Origin: JAMXLJ01 sp036558745
GTDB lineage: Bacteria; Actinomycetota; Acidimicrobiia; IMCC26256; JAMXLJ01
Length of the DNA stretch: 64,000 nt
Reading direction: 5' to 3'
Assembly (NCBI GenBank): GCA_036558745.1
Contig: DATBEZ010000052.1
Span: 1 to 64,000, forward strand
Shown: positions 16,744-26,400 of the stretch, in pieces
How the letters are laid out: every line of letters begins with the position of its first letter
Numbering within the stretch: the stretch's first letter is position 1
Notes under the pieces: generated by a model
Databases searched by the model: none
Told to the model about the DNA's origin: nothing
Seen by the model: only the letters and a program-made list of their open reading frames with translations
Made by a program: the position numbers and the translations under genes

Positions 16744-17829
16744 CTAGAAGCCGATCGCGACGCCCAGCGCGAGACCGAGGACGAACAGGCCGCCGGCCCG
16801 GCGGGTGTGCGCGAACGCGAGCCCCGCGAACCACAGCGGCCAGATCGGCCAGCCGTCGGGCGGCGCGTCGGGACGCGGCCGGGAGAACGCCTTCCACACC
16901 GGCACGAGCCGCGGGATCGCCAGGAGCACGAGCAGGCTCGGCACGGGTAGCGCGCGTGCCGCGACCAGCGCGACGACGAGCACGTAGAACCCGACGGTCA
17001 TGGCCTTGGTCACGACGCGCGCCCGGTGCTCACCGAGGAGGACCGGCAGCGTCTGCGTGCCGTCGGGTCCGTCCCAGGGGATCTTGTCGATGTGCTTGCC
17101 CATGAGGACCGTGGTGCAGAGCAGCGCGTACGGGAACGACGCGGCGACGATCTCCCACGGCAGGTGTCCGGTCGCCGCGTAGTAGGTGCCGCACACCATG
17201 AGCGGACCCCACACGACGAGCACCGTGGGCTCGCCCAGGCCGTGCTTCTTCAGCCGCAACGGCGGCGCGGTGTAGGCGGCCGAGAGCAGGAAGCCACCCA
17301 GCGCGAACGCGACGACGGGCCAGCCGCGCGCGAGAAACAGCACGACGAGGATCGCGAGGTCGACGACGTTCACCGCGAGTGCAGCGCGCAGCAGCCCGCG
17401 GCGCGTGATCATCCCCGACAGCACCGGGTGTGGCGCGTACAGCGCGCGCGGATACTGCTCGTCGTCGGTGCCGACCTCGAGATCGAAGAGGTCGTTCATG
17501 AGGTTGTTGGCGACGTGCGCGAGGACGATGCCCGCGCTCGCGAGGAGCCACCAACCCACGCTCACGTCGTCGGGTTGGAGCCACCACGCGAGGAGACCGG
17601 CGACGAGCGCGGCCGTGATCGTCATCGGGAGCACCGCGGCGCGCGTCAGCACCAGCCACCGCGACACGGGGTCGACGCGGCCGGCCGGCGGGTTCGTCGT
17701 GCGCAGCACGTAGGCCCAGTTCCGCAGCAGGCTCGGACGCCGGGTCGGCACGCTCACGTCGGCGGTCGGAGACGCAGCGGAGGCCTGGGCGGAGCCCGGG
17801 AGGCCGGAACGGAGTCGACCAGACGACAT
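16744..17829 (-). CDS. UbiA family prenyltransferase
   Basis: Membrane enzyme that couples an isoprenyl chain to an aromatic or other acceptor. About nine hydrophobic helices follow a polar N-terminus of ~40 residues. The two Asp-rich pyrophosphate-binding motifs are present: NNLMNDLFDLEVGTDDEQ after the second helix and KHIDKIPWDGPDG in the middle. It is distinct from MenA at 49.9 kb, so its acceptor is not DHNA; heme A, ubiquinone-like, carotenoid or chlorophyll-type chemistry cannot be told apart from sequence. ATG 17829 is used; an in-frame GTG 26 codons later would give a more usual N-terminus. It is the first gene of a unit with the DMT permease. Confidence 0.85.
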   Translation of the reverse strand: MSSGRLRSGLPGSAQASAASPTADVSVPTRRPSLLRNWAYVLRTTNPPAGRVDPVSRWLVLTRAAVLPMTITAALVAGLLAWWLQPDDVSVGWWLLASAGIVLAHVANNLMNDLFDLEVGTDDEQYPRALYAPHPVLSGMITRRGLLRAALAVNVVDLAILVVLFLARGWPVVAFALGGFLLSAAYTAPPLRLKKHGLGEPTVLVVWGPLMVCGTYYAATGHLPWEIVAASFPYALLCTTVLMGKHIDKIPWDGPDGTQTLPVLLGEHRARVVTKAMTVGFYVLVVALVAARALPVPSLLVLLAIPRLVPVWKAFSRPRPDAPPDGWPIWPLWFAGLAFAHTRRAGGLFVLGLALGVAIGF

Positions 17830-18123
17830 ACGCGCGGAGCGTACCGCCCGACCCGTGACCCGCGTCCGGAGAAGTCATGACCTTCGGCCTCTTGGCTCGC
17901 GGCTCTGTGACGCCGAACATCAGCGTGCAGGTCTCACCCGGCCAGGACCCGCCAGACCCCCTGCCACCTGCGCCACTGTCCGGGTGAGACCGTTTTTTTG
18001 GTCGCGCCCGCAGACTCGCCGCTCCGGGCGGCCGACGGCTGGTTGCGCCGGAGGTGCCGCTTGCACGCGTGCCCCGGCGGCGCGCGGTCCTGTCGCGGCT
18101 GCGTTGCTTCTTCGGCGGCGTGC
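17830..18123. other. Intergenic region with orphan terminator
   Basis: No protein gene is visible here. It lies between the starts of a leftward gene (17829) and the end of another leftward gene (18124). It contains a strong rightward terminator structure at 17930-17999, although no rightward gene precedes it. Confidence 0.6.
17930..17999 (+). terminator. Intrinsic terminator on the + strand with no upstream + gene
   Basis: A 12-bp perfect stem (GGTCTCACCCGG at 17930-17941 with CCGGGTGAGACC at 17980-17991), a 38-base loop, then G and seven T residues at 17993-17999. This is the only clear stem plus T-tract I found in the window. Read rightwards it has no upstream coding gene for several kilobases, so it may end a small RNA transcribed from about 17.85 kb. 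Read leftwards there is no T-tract after the stem. Confidence 0.6.
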
Positions 18124-18711
18124 TCAGCCGGCGATGGCCGCGACGCCCGCGACGAGCGCGAGGACCACGAGGATTGCGCCGGTGACGCGGCGGACGACGG
18201 TGACGGGGAGGTAGCGCAGCAGGCCCTGGCCGCCCACGACCGCGAGGGCGGCCACGGCCCAGAGCGCGGCGACCGCGCCCACCGCGACGCTCACGGCCGA
18301 GTGGTAGCGCGCCGCGAGGTTGGCGGTCAGCACCTGGGTCAGGTCGCCCCACTCGGCCACGAAGATCACCACGAACGCGGTGAGAACGGTCCGGCGCGCG
18401 GTCACCGAGGCGACGATCGTCTCCGCCTCCTGCTCCTCGGTCTCCTCCGACACGAAGAACGCGAGGCCCGCGCCGACGAGGAACAGCACCGCGACGACCC
18501 CCTCGACGACGCGGTGCGGCAGCACCGCGAAGAGCGCCGCGCCCACGCTCACCGCAATCACGACGTGGACGAGGAACGCGCCCGCCGCGCCGAGCCACAC
18601 CGCGAACGGGCGGCCGCGCGACGAGAGCACGAGCGACGCGAACATCGTCTTGTCGGGCAGCTCGCCGACAAAGATCAGCGGGAAGACGGCGGCGACGATC
18701 GTCGGGTGCAT
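18124..18711 (-). CDS. GDT1/TMEM165 family cation transporter
   Basis: Six-helix membrane protein of 195 residues in two repeated halves. Each half carries the family motif: FVGELPDKTMFA near residue 15 and FVAEWGDLTQVL near residue 118. These ExGD-type motifs line the ion path. Characterised members move Mn2+ or Ca2+ against protons; bacterial MneA-type members export Mn2+. That makes manganese export or homeostasis the best guess, but the ion is not proven. A charged loop EETEEQEAE separates the halves. It lies between a flavin reductase-like gene and an orphan terminator, with no visible metal riboswitch upstream. Confidence 0.88.
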   Translation of the reverse strand: MHPTIVAAVFPLIFVGELPDKTMFASLVLSSRGRPFAVWLGAAGAFLVHVVIAVSVGAALFAVLPHRVVEGVVAVLFLVGAGLAFFVSEETEEQEAETIVASVTARRTVLTAFVVIFVAEWGDLTQVLTANLAARYHSAVSVAVGAVAALWAVAALAVVGGQGLLRYLPVTVVRRVTGAILVVLALVAGVAAIAG

Positions 18712-18741
18712 CGTGGGACCGCGCGGCGCCCCGTCGCCGCG

Positions 18742-19284
18742 TCAGCCCCCGTAGTTCATGCGCGTGTCCTCCATACGGAGGACGGGCGTGTCCTCCGGCT
18801 TCTGGAACGCGCTCATCACGATCTCGCCGACGAAGAACGTGTGCTCGCCGGTATCGAGCTCGTGGCGGACCTCACACTCGAGGTACGCGACCGCCTGGTC
18901 GAGGATCGGCGCGCCCGTCGCGCCGTCGTGGAACGGGAACCCGTTGAGCGTCCGTGCCTCGGCGTCGACCTCGACCGGTTTGGTGAACTTCCGCACGATG
19001 GCGCGGTCTTCGCGGTCGACGAGGTTCAGCACGAAGGCGCGCCCCTCCGCGATGAGCTCGTGCGTGAACGCGTGCTTCTCGACGCCGATGCCGAGCAGCT
19101 TGGGGTCGCTCCCCACCTGCGTGGCCCAGTTGAGCGTCATGCCGTTGCGCCGGTCACCGGCGCGCGCACCGACGATGTAAAGGCCGCTCGGCATGGCCCA
19201 CAGCACGCGCCGGCGGAGCTTGTCGTACTCGACGGGATCCGCGCCTTCGGGGAACGGCGCGACCGGTCCTTCCTTCACGGGCAT
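18742..19284 (-). CDS. Flavin reductase-like FMN-binding protein
   Basis: Split-barrel flavoprotein of 180 residues. Family marks are RRVLWAMPSGLYIVGA at the start of the domain, NGMTLNWATQVGSDPKLLGIGV, and the middle FVLNLVDRED; the C-terminal part has AYLECEVRHELDTGEHTFFVGEI. Such proteins reduce FMN with NAD(P)H for a partner monooxygenase, or bind FMN in other roles. No oxygenase component is adjacent; the nearest oxygenase-like gene is the small cupin just upstream, and the two could be one transcript (42-base gap). The partner is therefore unknown. Confidence 0.85.
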   Translation of the reverse strand: MPVKEGPVAPFPEGADPVEYDKLRRRVLWAMPSGLYIVGARAGDRRNGMTLNWATQVGSDPKLLGIGVEKHAFTHELIAEGRAFVLNLVDREDRAIVRKFTKPVEVDAEARTLNGFPFHDGATGAPILDQAVAYLECEVRHELDTGEHTFFVGEIVMSAFQKPEDTPVLRMEDTRMNYGG

Positions 19285-19326
19285 GCGACGAACCTACCCG
19301 CAGAGCGTCCCGTGTCCGGAACGAGG

Positions 19327-19674
19327 TCAGTCCGCGGCGCGCAGGTACAGGTAGTACAGCGTGCACCCGTCGGTCTCGGTCGCGTCGATGTCGTGGTCGA
19401 CGCCCGCGGGGATGTGGACGTACGCGCCGGCCGTCACGGCGGTGTCGAGGATCGTCGCGGCACCGTCGAGGATCCACATGTGATGGTGGTTCTCGCGGTG
19501 CGCGTGCCCACCCAGGCGGTGCCCGCCGGCGACGGTCATGACACCCGCCATGGAGTCGTCGGTGCGCCACAGCACGCGGTGCTTCACCCCCGGAAGCGAA
19601 GCCAGCGGTTCGAGCGGGAGCTGCTCGATCGCTTCGGGTGTGAGGACGGTTCCGGTCGGCGAGGTGGTCTGCAC
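19327..19674 (-). CDS. Small cupin-domain protein
   Basis: Single-domain cupin of 115 residues. The metal-binding pattern of motif 1 reads GGHRLGGHAHRENHHHMWILDG, supplying several His residues, and motif 2 has VHIPAGVDHDIDATE. Such small cupins act as dioxygenases, isomerases or metal-dependent sensors; nothing fixes the reaction. It precedes the flavin reductase-like gene on the same strand. Confidence 0.8.
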   Translation of the reverse strand: MQTTSPTGTVLTPEAIEQLPLEPLASLPGVKHRVLWRTDDSMAGVMTVAGGHRLGGHAHRENHHHMWILDGAATILDTAVTAGAYVHIPAGVDHDIDATETDGCTLYYLYLRAAD

Positions 19675-19821
19675 GGGTCACCTCACAGTCGCTCGCCCTG
19701 ACGGTTCCCGCCCATGATGCACCCGTCGGGCGACCGTGCCGACCACGCCGTCGCGCTGATTCTCAGGCGCGCTCGCGCTCGTCCTCAGACGCCTCCAAGG
19801 TCCGGGGCGGACACTGCGGTC

Positions 19822-20091
19822 ATGACGTCGGTGCTGTTCCACTTCGAGGTGCCCGAGATCTCACCGGAGGACGGGGCGGTCGGGATCGCCCGCCGCGTCC
19901 GCGACCACGCCGCCGAGCTCCAGACGTCGTGCCGATGGTGGCGCAGCTGGTGCGACCCCGACCGCGACGTCGTCGTCCTGGAGGGGGAGCTGGCACCCGA
20001 GGCCGATGTGACCGTGCTCGACACGTTGCACGAGCTGGCCCGGGGCCAGGCGCCGGACGATCCTCGAGCGGTGGTGTCGGAGCCCCTCTGA
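19822..20091 (+). CDS. Hypothetical protein, 89 residues
   Basis: I do not recognise this protein. It is acidic, without a signal peptide or membrane helix, and contains two Trp-rich bits (CRWWRSWCDPDRD) and the stretch VTVLDTLHELARG. The strand-helix order (VLFHFEVPE, then a helix, then VVVLEGELA) could be a small alpha/beta fold. ATG 19822 starts the protein-like part; the frame opens further upstream at 19714 with unlikely Arg-rich sequence. It is 140 bases ahead of the GGDEF-EAL gene and on the same strand. Confidence 0.6.
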   Translation: MTSVLFHFEVPEISPEDGAVGIARRVRDHAAELQTSCRWWRSWCDPDRDVVVLEGELAPEADVTVLDTLHELARGQAPDDPRAVVSEPL

Positions 20092-20231
20092 GCGGCCACT
20101 ACGGTTGCGCACGCCGTTGCCGGAGGGCGGCACCGGCGACGTGAACGAGCAGCGGTCGAGGAGCCGCGGCGGGCTGCGGGGCGACGAGCCGGGGGACCAC
20201 GGGTCTTCTCCGTCAACGAGGAGAGGCACCC

Positions 20232-21950
20232 ATGAGCGAGACGGTCACGAACACAACGGACCGCGCGCGCCATCCCGGAACCAGGGAGGCCGTCGTGGCC
20301 GCCGTGACCGACGACCCCGTGGCGCGACTGCTGCTGGAGGTGGGTGCGGAAGGCCCGGTCGTGATCGCCGCGAGCGACGGGGTCGAGGCGGTGCTCGGCG
20401 AGGACCCCGACGCGGTCGCCGGCCGCGGCGTGCGCGAGCTGGTCGCGTCGGGCGGTGCACGCGCGCTGGTCGACGCGGCGGGCGCGGTGCTCGCGCGGCC
20501 CGCGCGACGCCGGCGCTGCCGCGTGGAGGCCACCGCGTCGAACCCCGGTCGCACCCGTGTGCAGTGGGCCCTGTCCGCGCTCCCACGCGTGGCCGACGAT
20601 CTCGTCCTCGTCGAGCTCTCGGTACCCGACGACGAACGCAGCGGGCATACACCGTTGTTCGACAGCGCCACCGGTGTCGCGACGAGGACGCTCTTCGTCG
20701 ATCGGATCGCGCACGCGTTGACGCGCACGCGCCGCAACGAGAGTCTCGTCGCGGTGCTGGCCCTCGACGTCGGTGCGGCCTCGGCGCTCGACGACCAGGT
20801 GCTCGAGGCGTTCGCACGCATCGTCGAGCACAACCTCCGCGGCAGCGACACGCTGGCTCGCGTCGGCGAAACCACGTTCATGGCACTGCTCGAGGACATC
20901 GGCACACCCGGTGCGGCGACGATCCCGGCCGAAAGGATCCTCGACGCGTGCCGCCGCCCGATCAGGGTCGACACCGAGCTCGTGCACGTCGCCATCGACG
21001 TCGGTCTCGTCGTGAGCCCCGGCGGCGCCGCGACGTGGCCCGACGGGATCATCCGCGACGCGGAACGCGCGCTCGACGAAGCGCGCGCCGCGGCCGACGG
21101 CCGTCCACACACGCCGGGAGCGCCCGCGCCCGCGCTCACCGGCACGCGGCACGAGCTGGCCGCGCAGCTCGCCGATCCGCTGGCGGCGCGGCGCATCGAG
21201 CCCTACTTCCAGCACATCGTCGTGCTGGCCGACCGGGAGCCGGTCGGGATCGAGGCATTCATGCGATGGCACCATCCGCATGCGGGCGTGCTCGAGGCAC
21301 GCGAGTTCCTGCCGGCCGCGATCGAGAGCGACGTCGCCTCGGTGCTGGGTGCGCGTGTCCGCACCGAGGCACTGCGCGCGACGGCGACGTGGTTGCGCGA
21401 GGACCCGCAGCGGTACCTGTCGATCAATCTGTCCGACGGCGAGCTGCACGCACCCGGTCTGCGCGGCACGCTGATCGACGCGGTCGAGACCGCGGACGTG
21501 GACCGGTCACAGCTCGCGCTCGAGATCGGCGAGAGCACGTTCATGCACGGAACCGGCACCCGGGGGCGCGTGCTGCGCGAGCTCCACGATTCCGGCTTCC
21601 CGATCGTGATCGACGGCTACGGCGAGGAGCACAGCTCGTATCGCCACTTCGAGGACTTCCCCGTCGACGCGGTCAAGGTGTCGGGCCGGCTGACGGCCGG
21701 CATCGGGCGCACACCCGCGAGCGAGCGGGTGCTGCTCGGCATCCTCGCGATGCTGCACTTCCTCGAGATCCCGGTGATCGCGACCGCGGTCGAGACACCG
21801 AACCAGCTCGCGTTCCTGGAAGCCCACGGCTGCCAATTCGCGCAGGGCTACCTGTTCCATCCGCCGATCCCCGCCGGTCGTCTCACCGACGCCGCGCTCG
21901 ACCTGCGCGAGCTCGAGACCCGCTGGCTGCCGCCCATCGTCGTGGAATGA
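20232..21950 (+). CDS. Degenerate GGDEF-EAL protein with N-terminal PAS-like domain
   Basis: Multi-domain protein of 572 residues of the cyclic di-GMP signalling type. The N-terminal ~130 residues are PAS-like (GPVVIAASDGVEAVLGEDPD). Residues ~145-310 are a GGDEF fold, but the signature is RVGETTFMALLED instead of RxGGDEF, so cyclase activity is unlikely. Residues ~315-560 are an EAL fold: EAL reads EAF (IEAFMRWHHP), the metal DDFG motif reads IDGYGEEHSS, the AEGVE motif reads ATAVE, and the Lys of VDAVKVSG is kept. Loss of several metal ligands suggests a non-catalytic nucleotide sensor or scaffold. GAGGAGAGG precedes ATG 20232. No transmembrane segment. Confidence 0.88.
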   Translation: MSETVTNTTDRARHPGTREAVVAAVTDDPVARLLLEVGAEGPVVIAASDGVEAVLGEDPDAVAGRGVRELVASGGARALVDAAGAVLARPARRRRCRVEATASNPGRTRVQWALSALPRVADDLVLVELSVPDDERSGHTPLFDSATGVATRTLFVDRIAHALTRTRRNESLVAVLALDVGAASALDDQVLEAFARIVEHNLRGSDTLARVGETTFMALLEDIGTPGAATIPAERILDACRRPIRVDTELVHVAIDVGLVVSPGGAATWPDGIIRDAERALDEARAAADGRPHTPGAPAPALTGTRHELAAQLADPLAARRIEPYFQHIVVLADREPVGIEAFMRWHHPHAGVLEAREFLPAAIESDVASVLGARVRTEALRATATWLREDPQRYLSINLSDGELHAPGLRGTLIDAVETADVDRSQLALEIGESTFMHGTGTRGRVLRELHDSGFPIVIDGYGEEHSSYRHFEDFPVDAVKVSGRLTAGIGRTPASERVLLGILAMLHFLEIPVIATAVETPNQLAFLEAHGCQFAQGYLFHPPIPAGRLTDAALDLRELETRWLPPIVVE

Positions 21951-21995
21951 GCTCGGCGTCTACGGCGGTGGAGGGCGCTCACGCCGCGCCCGCGG

Positions 21996-22382
21996 TCACG
22001 TCGTCGTGGTCGTGCGCGGCGCGGTCGTGCTCGTCGTGGTCGACGAAGACGACGCCGGACCGGTCGACGGCGCGGTGCCCCTCGACGGCGGCGCCGTCGT
22101 GGTGGAGGTGACGCCCGAGCCCGGTGCGCCCGTCGTGGACGTCGTCGTGTCCGACCGGGCCGTCGTCGTGGTGGTCGGTGCGCGCGCCGGTGCACGCGGG
22201 GTCGTCGTCGCAGTGACCGATGGCGGCACCGGGACGTACACCGGCTTCGGCTGCGGCGCGGGCCGCAGCCACAACCACAGCCCGCCGACTGCGAAGAACG
22301 CGACGAGCAGCGCGGCCGTCGACGCTCGCATCGGGAACTTCCACCACCGCGAGTGCTCCGGCACGTCGGGCGCGTCGGGCAC
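21996..22382 (-). CDS. Single-pass membrane protein with Thr/Ser/Pro tail
   Basis: Small protein of 128 residues, not recognised. A short polar N-terminus (PDAPDVPEHSRWWKFP) is followed by one helix (about residues 24-42, ending GLWLWLRP) and then a long extracytoplasmic tail dominated by Thr, Ser, Pro and Ala, for example APTTTTTARSDTTTSTTGAP. The tail could be a wall-spanning spacer or a substrate for O-mannosylation. GTG 22382 begins one base after the MscS stop (TGACGTG), so it is probably translated together with the channel and may be an accessory to it; that is inference. Confidence 0.65.
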   Translation of the reverse strand: MPDAPDVPEHSRWWKFPMRASTAALLVAFFAVGGLWLWLRPAPQPKPVYVPVPPSVTATTTPRAPARAPTTTTTARSDTTTSTTGAPGSGVTSTTTAPPSRGTAPSTGPASSSSTTTSTTAPRTTTTT

Positions 22383-22383
22383 G

Positions 22384-23268
22384 TCAGCTCCCCGTCGTCG
22401 CGGGTGCCGAGACGGGCGCCGCGACGCCGGCCCGTTGGAGCGCGACCGCGATGCGGAACCGGAGCGCGCGACCGACGTCGAACTGCTTGCCCGGCAGCGT
22501 CCGCGTGACGACACGCAACAGCAGATGGTCGGCCTCGATGGTCTCGACGCCGGCGACGGTCGGCTCGCCCAGCAGCGCGTCGTGCCACGTCGGATCGTCC
22601 CAGATGGACGCGGTCGCGTCGCGTAGCACCTCGGTCGCACGGTCCAGGTCCTGGGTCACCGGGATCGGCACGTCGACGACGACGCGCGACCACTCCCGCG
22701 ACAGGTTCGTCACCTGACGCAGAGCGCTGTTCGGCACGAACACCAGCTCGCCCTGCACCGTCCGCAGCTTCGTGACCCGCAACGTCAGCTCTTCGACCGT
22801 GCCCCGCACGCCCGTCGTCTGGCCCGGTTGCGCGAGCTGCACCACGTCACCCACGCCGAGCTGGCGTTCCGAGAGCAGGAAGAAGCCGGCGAGCAGATCG
22901 GCGACGACCTGCTGCGCGCCGAACCCGAGCCCGACGCCCACGATGGTCGCGCCCGGGATGATGCTCGCCAGCGGCAGCCCGAACTTGCTGAGGATCAGGA
23001 CGGCGGCGACGAAGTAGACGAGCGCGACGACACCGATCTGCGCGGCCTGCGTGAACGCGCGGGCCTGCTTCGTCTGCTCCGTCGGCACGCCGCCGCGCTC
23101 GATCTGCTCGACGACGCTGCGGTACAGACGCTCCTGGTAATGCTCGGAGAGCCAGCGCACGAAGCGCGCCGCGAGCAGCGAGCCGATCGCGAGGAGGAGG
23201 ATCTCGAGGCCGTTCCCGCGCGCCCAGCGCGACAGGTCACTGAGATTCGATGCTGCGAGCAACCGCAT
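22384..23268 (-). CDS. MscS family mechanosensitive channel
   Basis: Tension-gated or ligand-gated channel that releases solutes on osmotic downshock. The 294-residue chain has two to three N-terminal helices, then the pore helix VGVGLGFGAQQVVADLLAG with its Gly/Ala pattern, FFLLSERQLGVGDVVQL, and the cytoplasmic beta and alpha-beta domains (VEELTLRVTKLRTVQGELVFVPNS). This matches the small-conductance channel layout of about 280-300 residues. ATG 23268 is used; GTG 23277 is a possible earlier start. It is the first gene of a two-gene unit with the Thr-rich membrane protein. Confidence 0.92.
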   Translation of the reverse strand: MRLLAASNLSDLSRWARGNGLEILLLAIGSLLAARFVRWLSEHYQERLYRSVVEQIERGGVPTEQTKQARAFTQAAQIGVVALVYFVAAVLILSKFGLPLASIIPGATIVGVGLGFGAQQVVADLLAGFFLLSERQLGVGDVVQLAQPGQTTGVRGTVEELTLRVTKLRTVQGELVFVPNSALRQVTNLSREWSRVVVDVPIPVTQDLDRATEVLRDATASIWDDPTWHDALLGEPTVAGVETIEADHLLLRVVTRTLPGKQFDVGRALRFRIAVALQRAGVAAPVSAPATTGS

Positions 23269-23429
23269 GGACACCACCGGTGCACGGGTCGGTTCCGACG
23301 ACGACGTGAGCCCGTGGCGCGAAGGAGCCCCGCGAGCCCACCGTCGCGCGCGCTACCCACGCCCGCGACGCCACGAAACGAACCCCAGGTCGGCGCACCG
23401 CCGCTGCCCGCCCGAGCGCGGGGGTCGGG

Positions 23430-26400
23430 TCAGGTGGGGCGGGCGGCGCAGCGTGCTGTGGTGCAGCGCGCGGCGGTCGCCAACGACCCGGCGAGCGCGC
23501 CGAGCGGGCTCGCCGGATCGAGCGTGGCGAAGTGCAGCGGACCGTTCGGCGCCGGCGCGCCGGGAGCGGAGGGAACGGTCGTCGGCGTGGTCGGCGCGGG
23601 CAACGTGGGCGCGGGCGACGTGGTCACGGTCGTCGGCGGCGGCGCCGGCAACGTCGGCGCGGTCGTGGGCGACGGCGCGCTGGTCGTGGGCGTCGTGCTG
23701 CCCGGTGACGTCGTCGGCGACGTGCCTGGCGGCGCGGGCGCGCCGTCGTAAGTGAAGCCGCCCGCGATCGTGAGCGACGGCCCGCTCGCGCGCGTGATCG
23801 TGATGTCGACGCTTCCCGGCGCGTGCGGCGGCGTGAGGACCGCGATCGACGTCGGCGGATTGAGCCCGACCAGCTGGGCGTCCACGCCGCCGAAGCGCAC
23901 GCCGGTCACGTCGAAGGGCAGCGTCGCGCCCGACACCACGACGAGCGTCCACCCCGACGCCGGTCCGTGCGCGGGCGAGACCGCGAGGCCGGGGACGGTC
24001 GTGGTCGGCGTCACCGGCGCGCTGGACGGTGGCGTCGCGCCGGTCGTCGTCGTCGTGACCGGCGCGGCACCGGCTTGGGGCGTGACCCGCACCTGGTCGG
24101 TGCGCGCGCTCTCGCCGCCGGTCGTGTACGCCGAGACCGCGAAGCCGTAGGTGCGTCCGTTCTGCAGCCCGGTCGCGACGAACGACGGGTCGGAGGTCTG
24201 GGCCACGAACTGACCATCGCGATAGACCCGGTACCCGAACGGCGTCGCGCCCGCGCCCGCCGACCACGTCAACGCGACGGCCGCGTCACCCGGCTGCGCG
24301 GTGAGCGCGACCGGCGTACCCGGGAGCGCGACCGGTCCGGGTGGAACCGGGATCGTGGGCGAAGTGGTGGGCGCGGGCGTCGTGGTCGGCGTGGGCAGCG
24401 GGGACGTGACCGGCGGAGATGTTCCCGGCGGCGACGTCACCGGCGGTTCGGTCGTCGGCGTGGGCGGCGCGGTGGGTGTCGTGGGCAGGACGGGCGCGGG
24501 ATCGGTCGGTGACGGCGTGGTCGCGGTGGTCGGTGTGGTCGGCAACGGCGAGGTCGCGGGCGGCGCGGTCGTCGGGGTCGACGGCGAGGGCGCGGTCGGC
24601 GTCACCGGCGGGGCGGGCGTCACCGGCGGGGCGGGCACGGTCGTGGGGCTCGGCGGCGCGGTCGATGGTGTCGTGGGCGCGGGCGTCGACGGAACGGTGG
24701 TGGACGGCGTCCCCGGCGACGTCGCCGGGTGCACGTCGAACACGACCACGCCGCCGTGGCCGACCGACGCGCCGCTGCGCAGGTCGACGAGCTGTGTGAG
24801 CAGAGCGTACGTCCCCGTCGGGAGCGCGCTCGACAGGTCGAGCGTCGCGCCGGTCGACGTCAACGGCGCGTCGCTCGCCGCGTACCCGCCGGCGTCGAGG
24901 AGCGCGGTCCCGTCGTCGGCGGTCGTCACGGTGTCGGACGCGCCGTTCGGCAGCGTGAAGCCGAACGTCGCGCCGCCGGCCGCCCAGAGCTGGTTGCCGA
25001 TGAACGCGCCGAGGCTCAGGCGATAGCCCAGGCGCGCGCCGACAGGAACGGTCGCGGGATCCGCGACGACGGTGTCGACGCTGACGGGTCGGGTCCCGGA
25101 GTCGTCGATCGTGTCGAACCCGGCGAACGTGTACGACGTGTCGACGTGCACACCTGAGACGGCCGTGAGCGCGTTGACGCGGCCCGACGCGCCGACGCCC
25201 GCGAGCGCGCCGACACGATCCGCGCCCGCGAGCAAGCGGTCGCGCAACGTCGTGACGCTCATGCTCGGGTCCGCACCGAGGAGCAACGCCGCGACACCGG
25301 CGACGTAGGGCGACGAGAACGAAGTGCCGTTCGACACGCCGTACTGGTTGTTCGGCAGCGCGACCACGATCGACTCGCCCGGCGCGACGATCGCGGTCGA
25401 TCCGCCGTAGTTGGAGAAGGACGCGCGCGTGTCGGTCGGCGTGCTCGCGGCGACCGTCACGACGTTCGGCTCGGTGTAGCTCGCGGGATACGCGGGCGTG
25501 ACCGCGAGGTTCTGGCCGCTGTTCCCCGCGGCGTCGACGAACAGGACGCCCGCGGCCTCGGCGCGCCGGATCGCGTCCTCGAGCGCGGGGCTGCCGACCG
25601 CCCCGCCCCACGACGCGTTGACGATCTTGGCGCCGTTCGCCACCGCGTAGTCGAGCGCGCTGATCGCGAGCGAGTACGGGATGCTCGACGACGTCGACAC
25701 CTGGAGCAGCATCAGCTTGGCGTCGGGCGCGACGCCGGCGATGCCGACACCGTTGTTGGTCTGCGCGGCGATCACGCCCGCTGTCGACGTCCCGTGACCG
25801 GTCGTGGCGCCGGCCGCGTAGCCGGTGAGCGGCCGGTTGGTGACGAAGTCCCACCCACCGCAGTCGTCGACGTAGCCGTTGCCGTCGTCGTCCTTGCCGT
25901 TGCCGCAGATCTCGCCCGGAGGTTGCCAGAGCTGGCTGCGCAGGTCGGCGATCGTCGGGTCGAACCCGGCGTCGATGTCGGCGACGATCACGCCGCCCCC
26001 GCGCGAGTGCGACCACGCGGCCGCGGCCTTGCCGTCCGCGCCCGCGGTCGACGGGCCGCTGTCGCCGGGGGTGTTGACCCCGAAGTCACCGTCGTTCTCC
26101 AGGCCCCACTGCCGCGGGCCGAGCGGGTCGTCGAACGCGCGGGGCGCGAACGAGCCGGAGATCGTCGCGAGCTGGTCGTCCTCGACGTCGGTGACGCCCG
26201 GGACGGCGCGGATCGCGGGCGCGGACAACGACGTCACGACGCCGAACCGTCCACCACCGAGCGGCGTGACCTCGGTGTCCGGCAGCGCCGCGAGCGCAGC
26301 CGGGACCGGATCGGGACCGCGGCGCGCCGGCGTGGGTGCGGCCGCGCGCGGCGCGCTCGACGCGGCGAAGGCGGAGGCGGACGCGCCCGGCGCGAGCCGG

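Noticed and set aside
16744..17829. UbiA-type gene as a second menA
   Set aside because: The sequence around its Asp motifs differs from MenA, and menA is clearly present within the men cluster.
17880..17999. Manganese (yybP-ykoY) riboswitch for the GDT1 transporter
   Set aside because: The structure is downstream of the transporter stop and on the opposite strand, and no conserved riboswitch core could be recognised.
23600..24760. Repeats in the Pro/Thr/Ser linkers of the subtilase as a minisatellite or CRISPR
   Set aside because: Low-complexity coding sequence; units vary in length and do not form a regular repeat.
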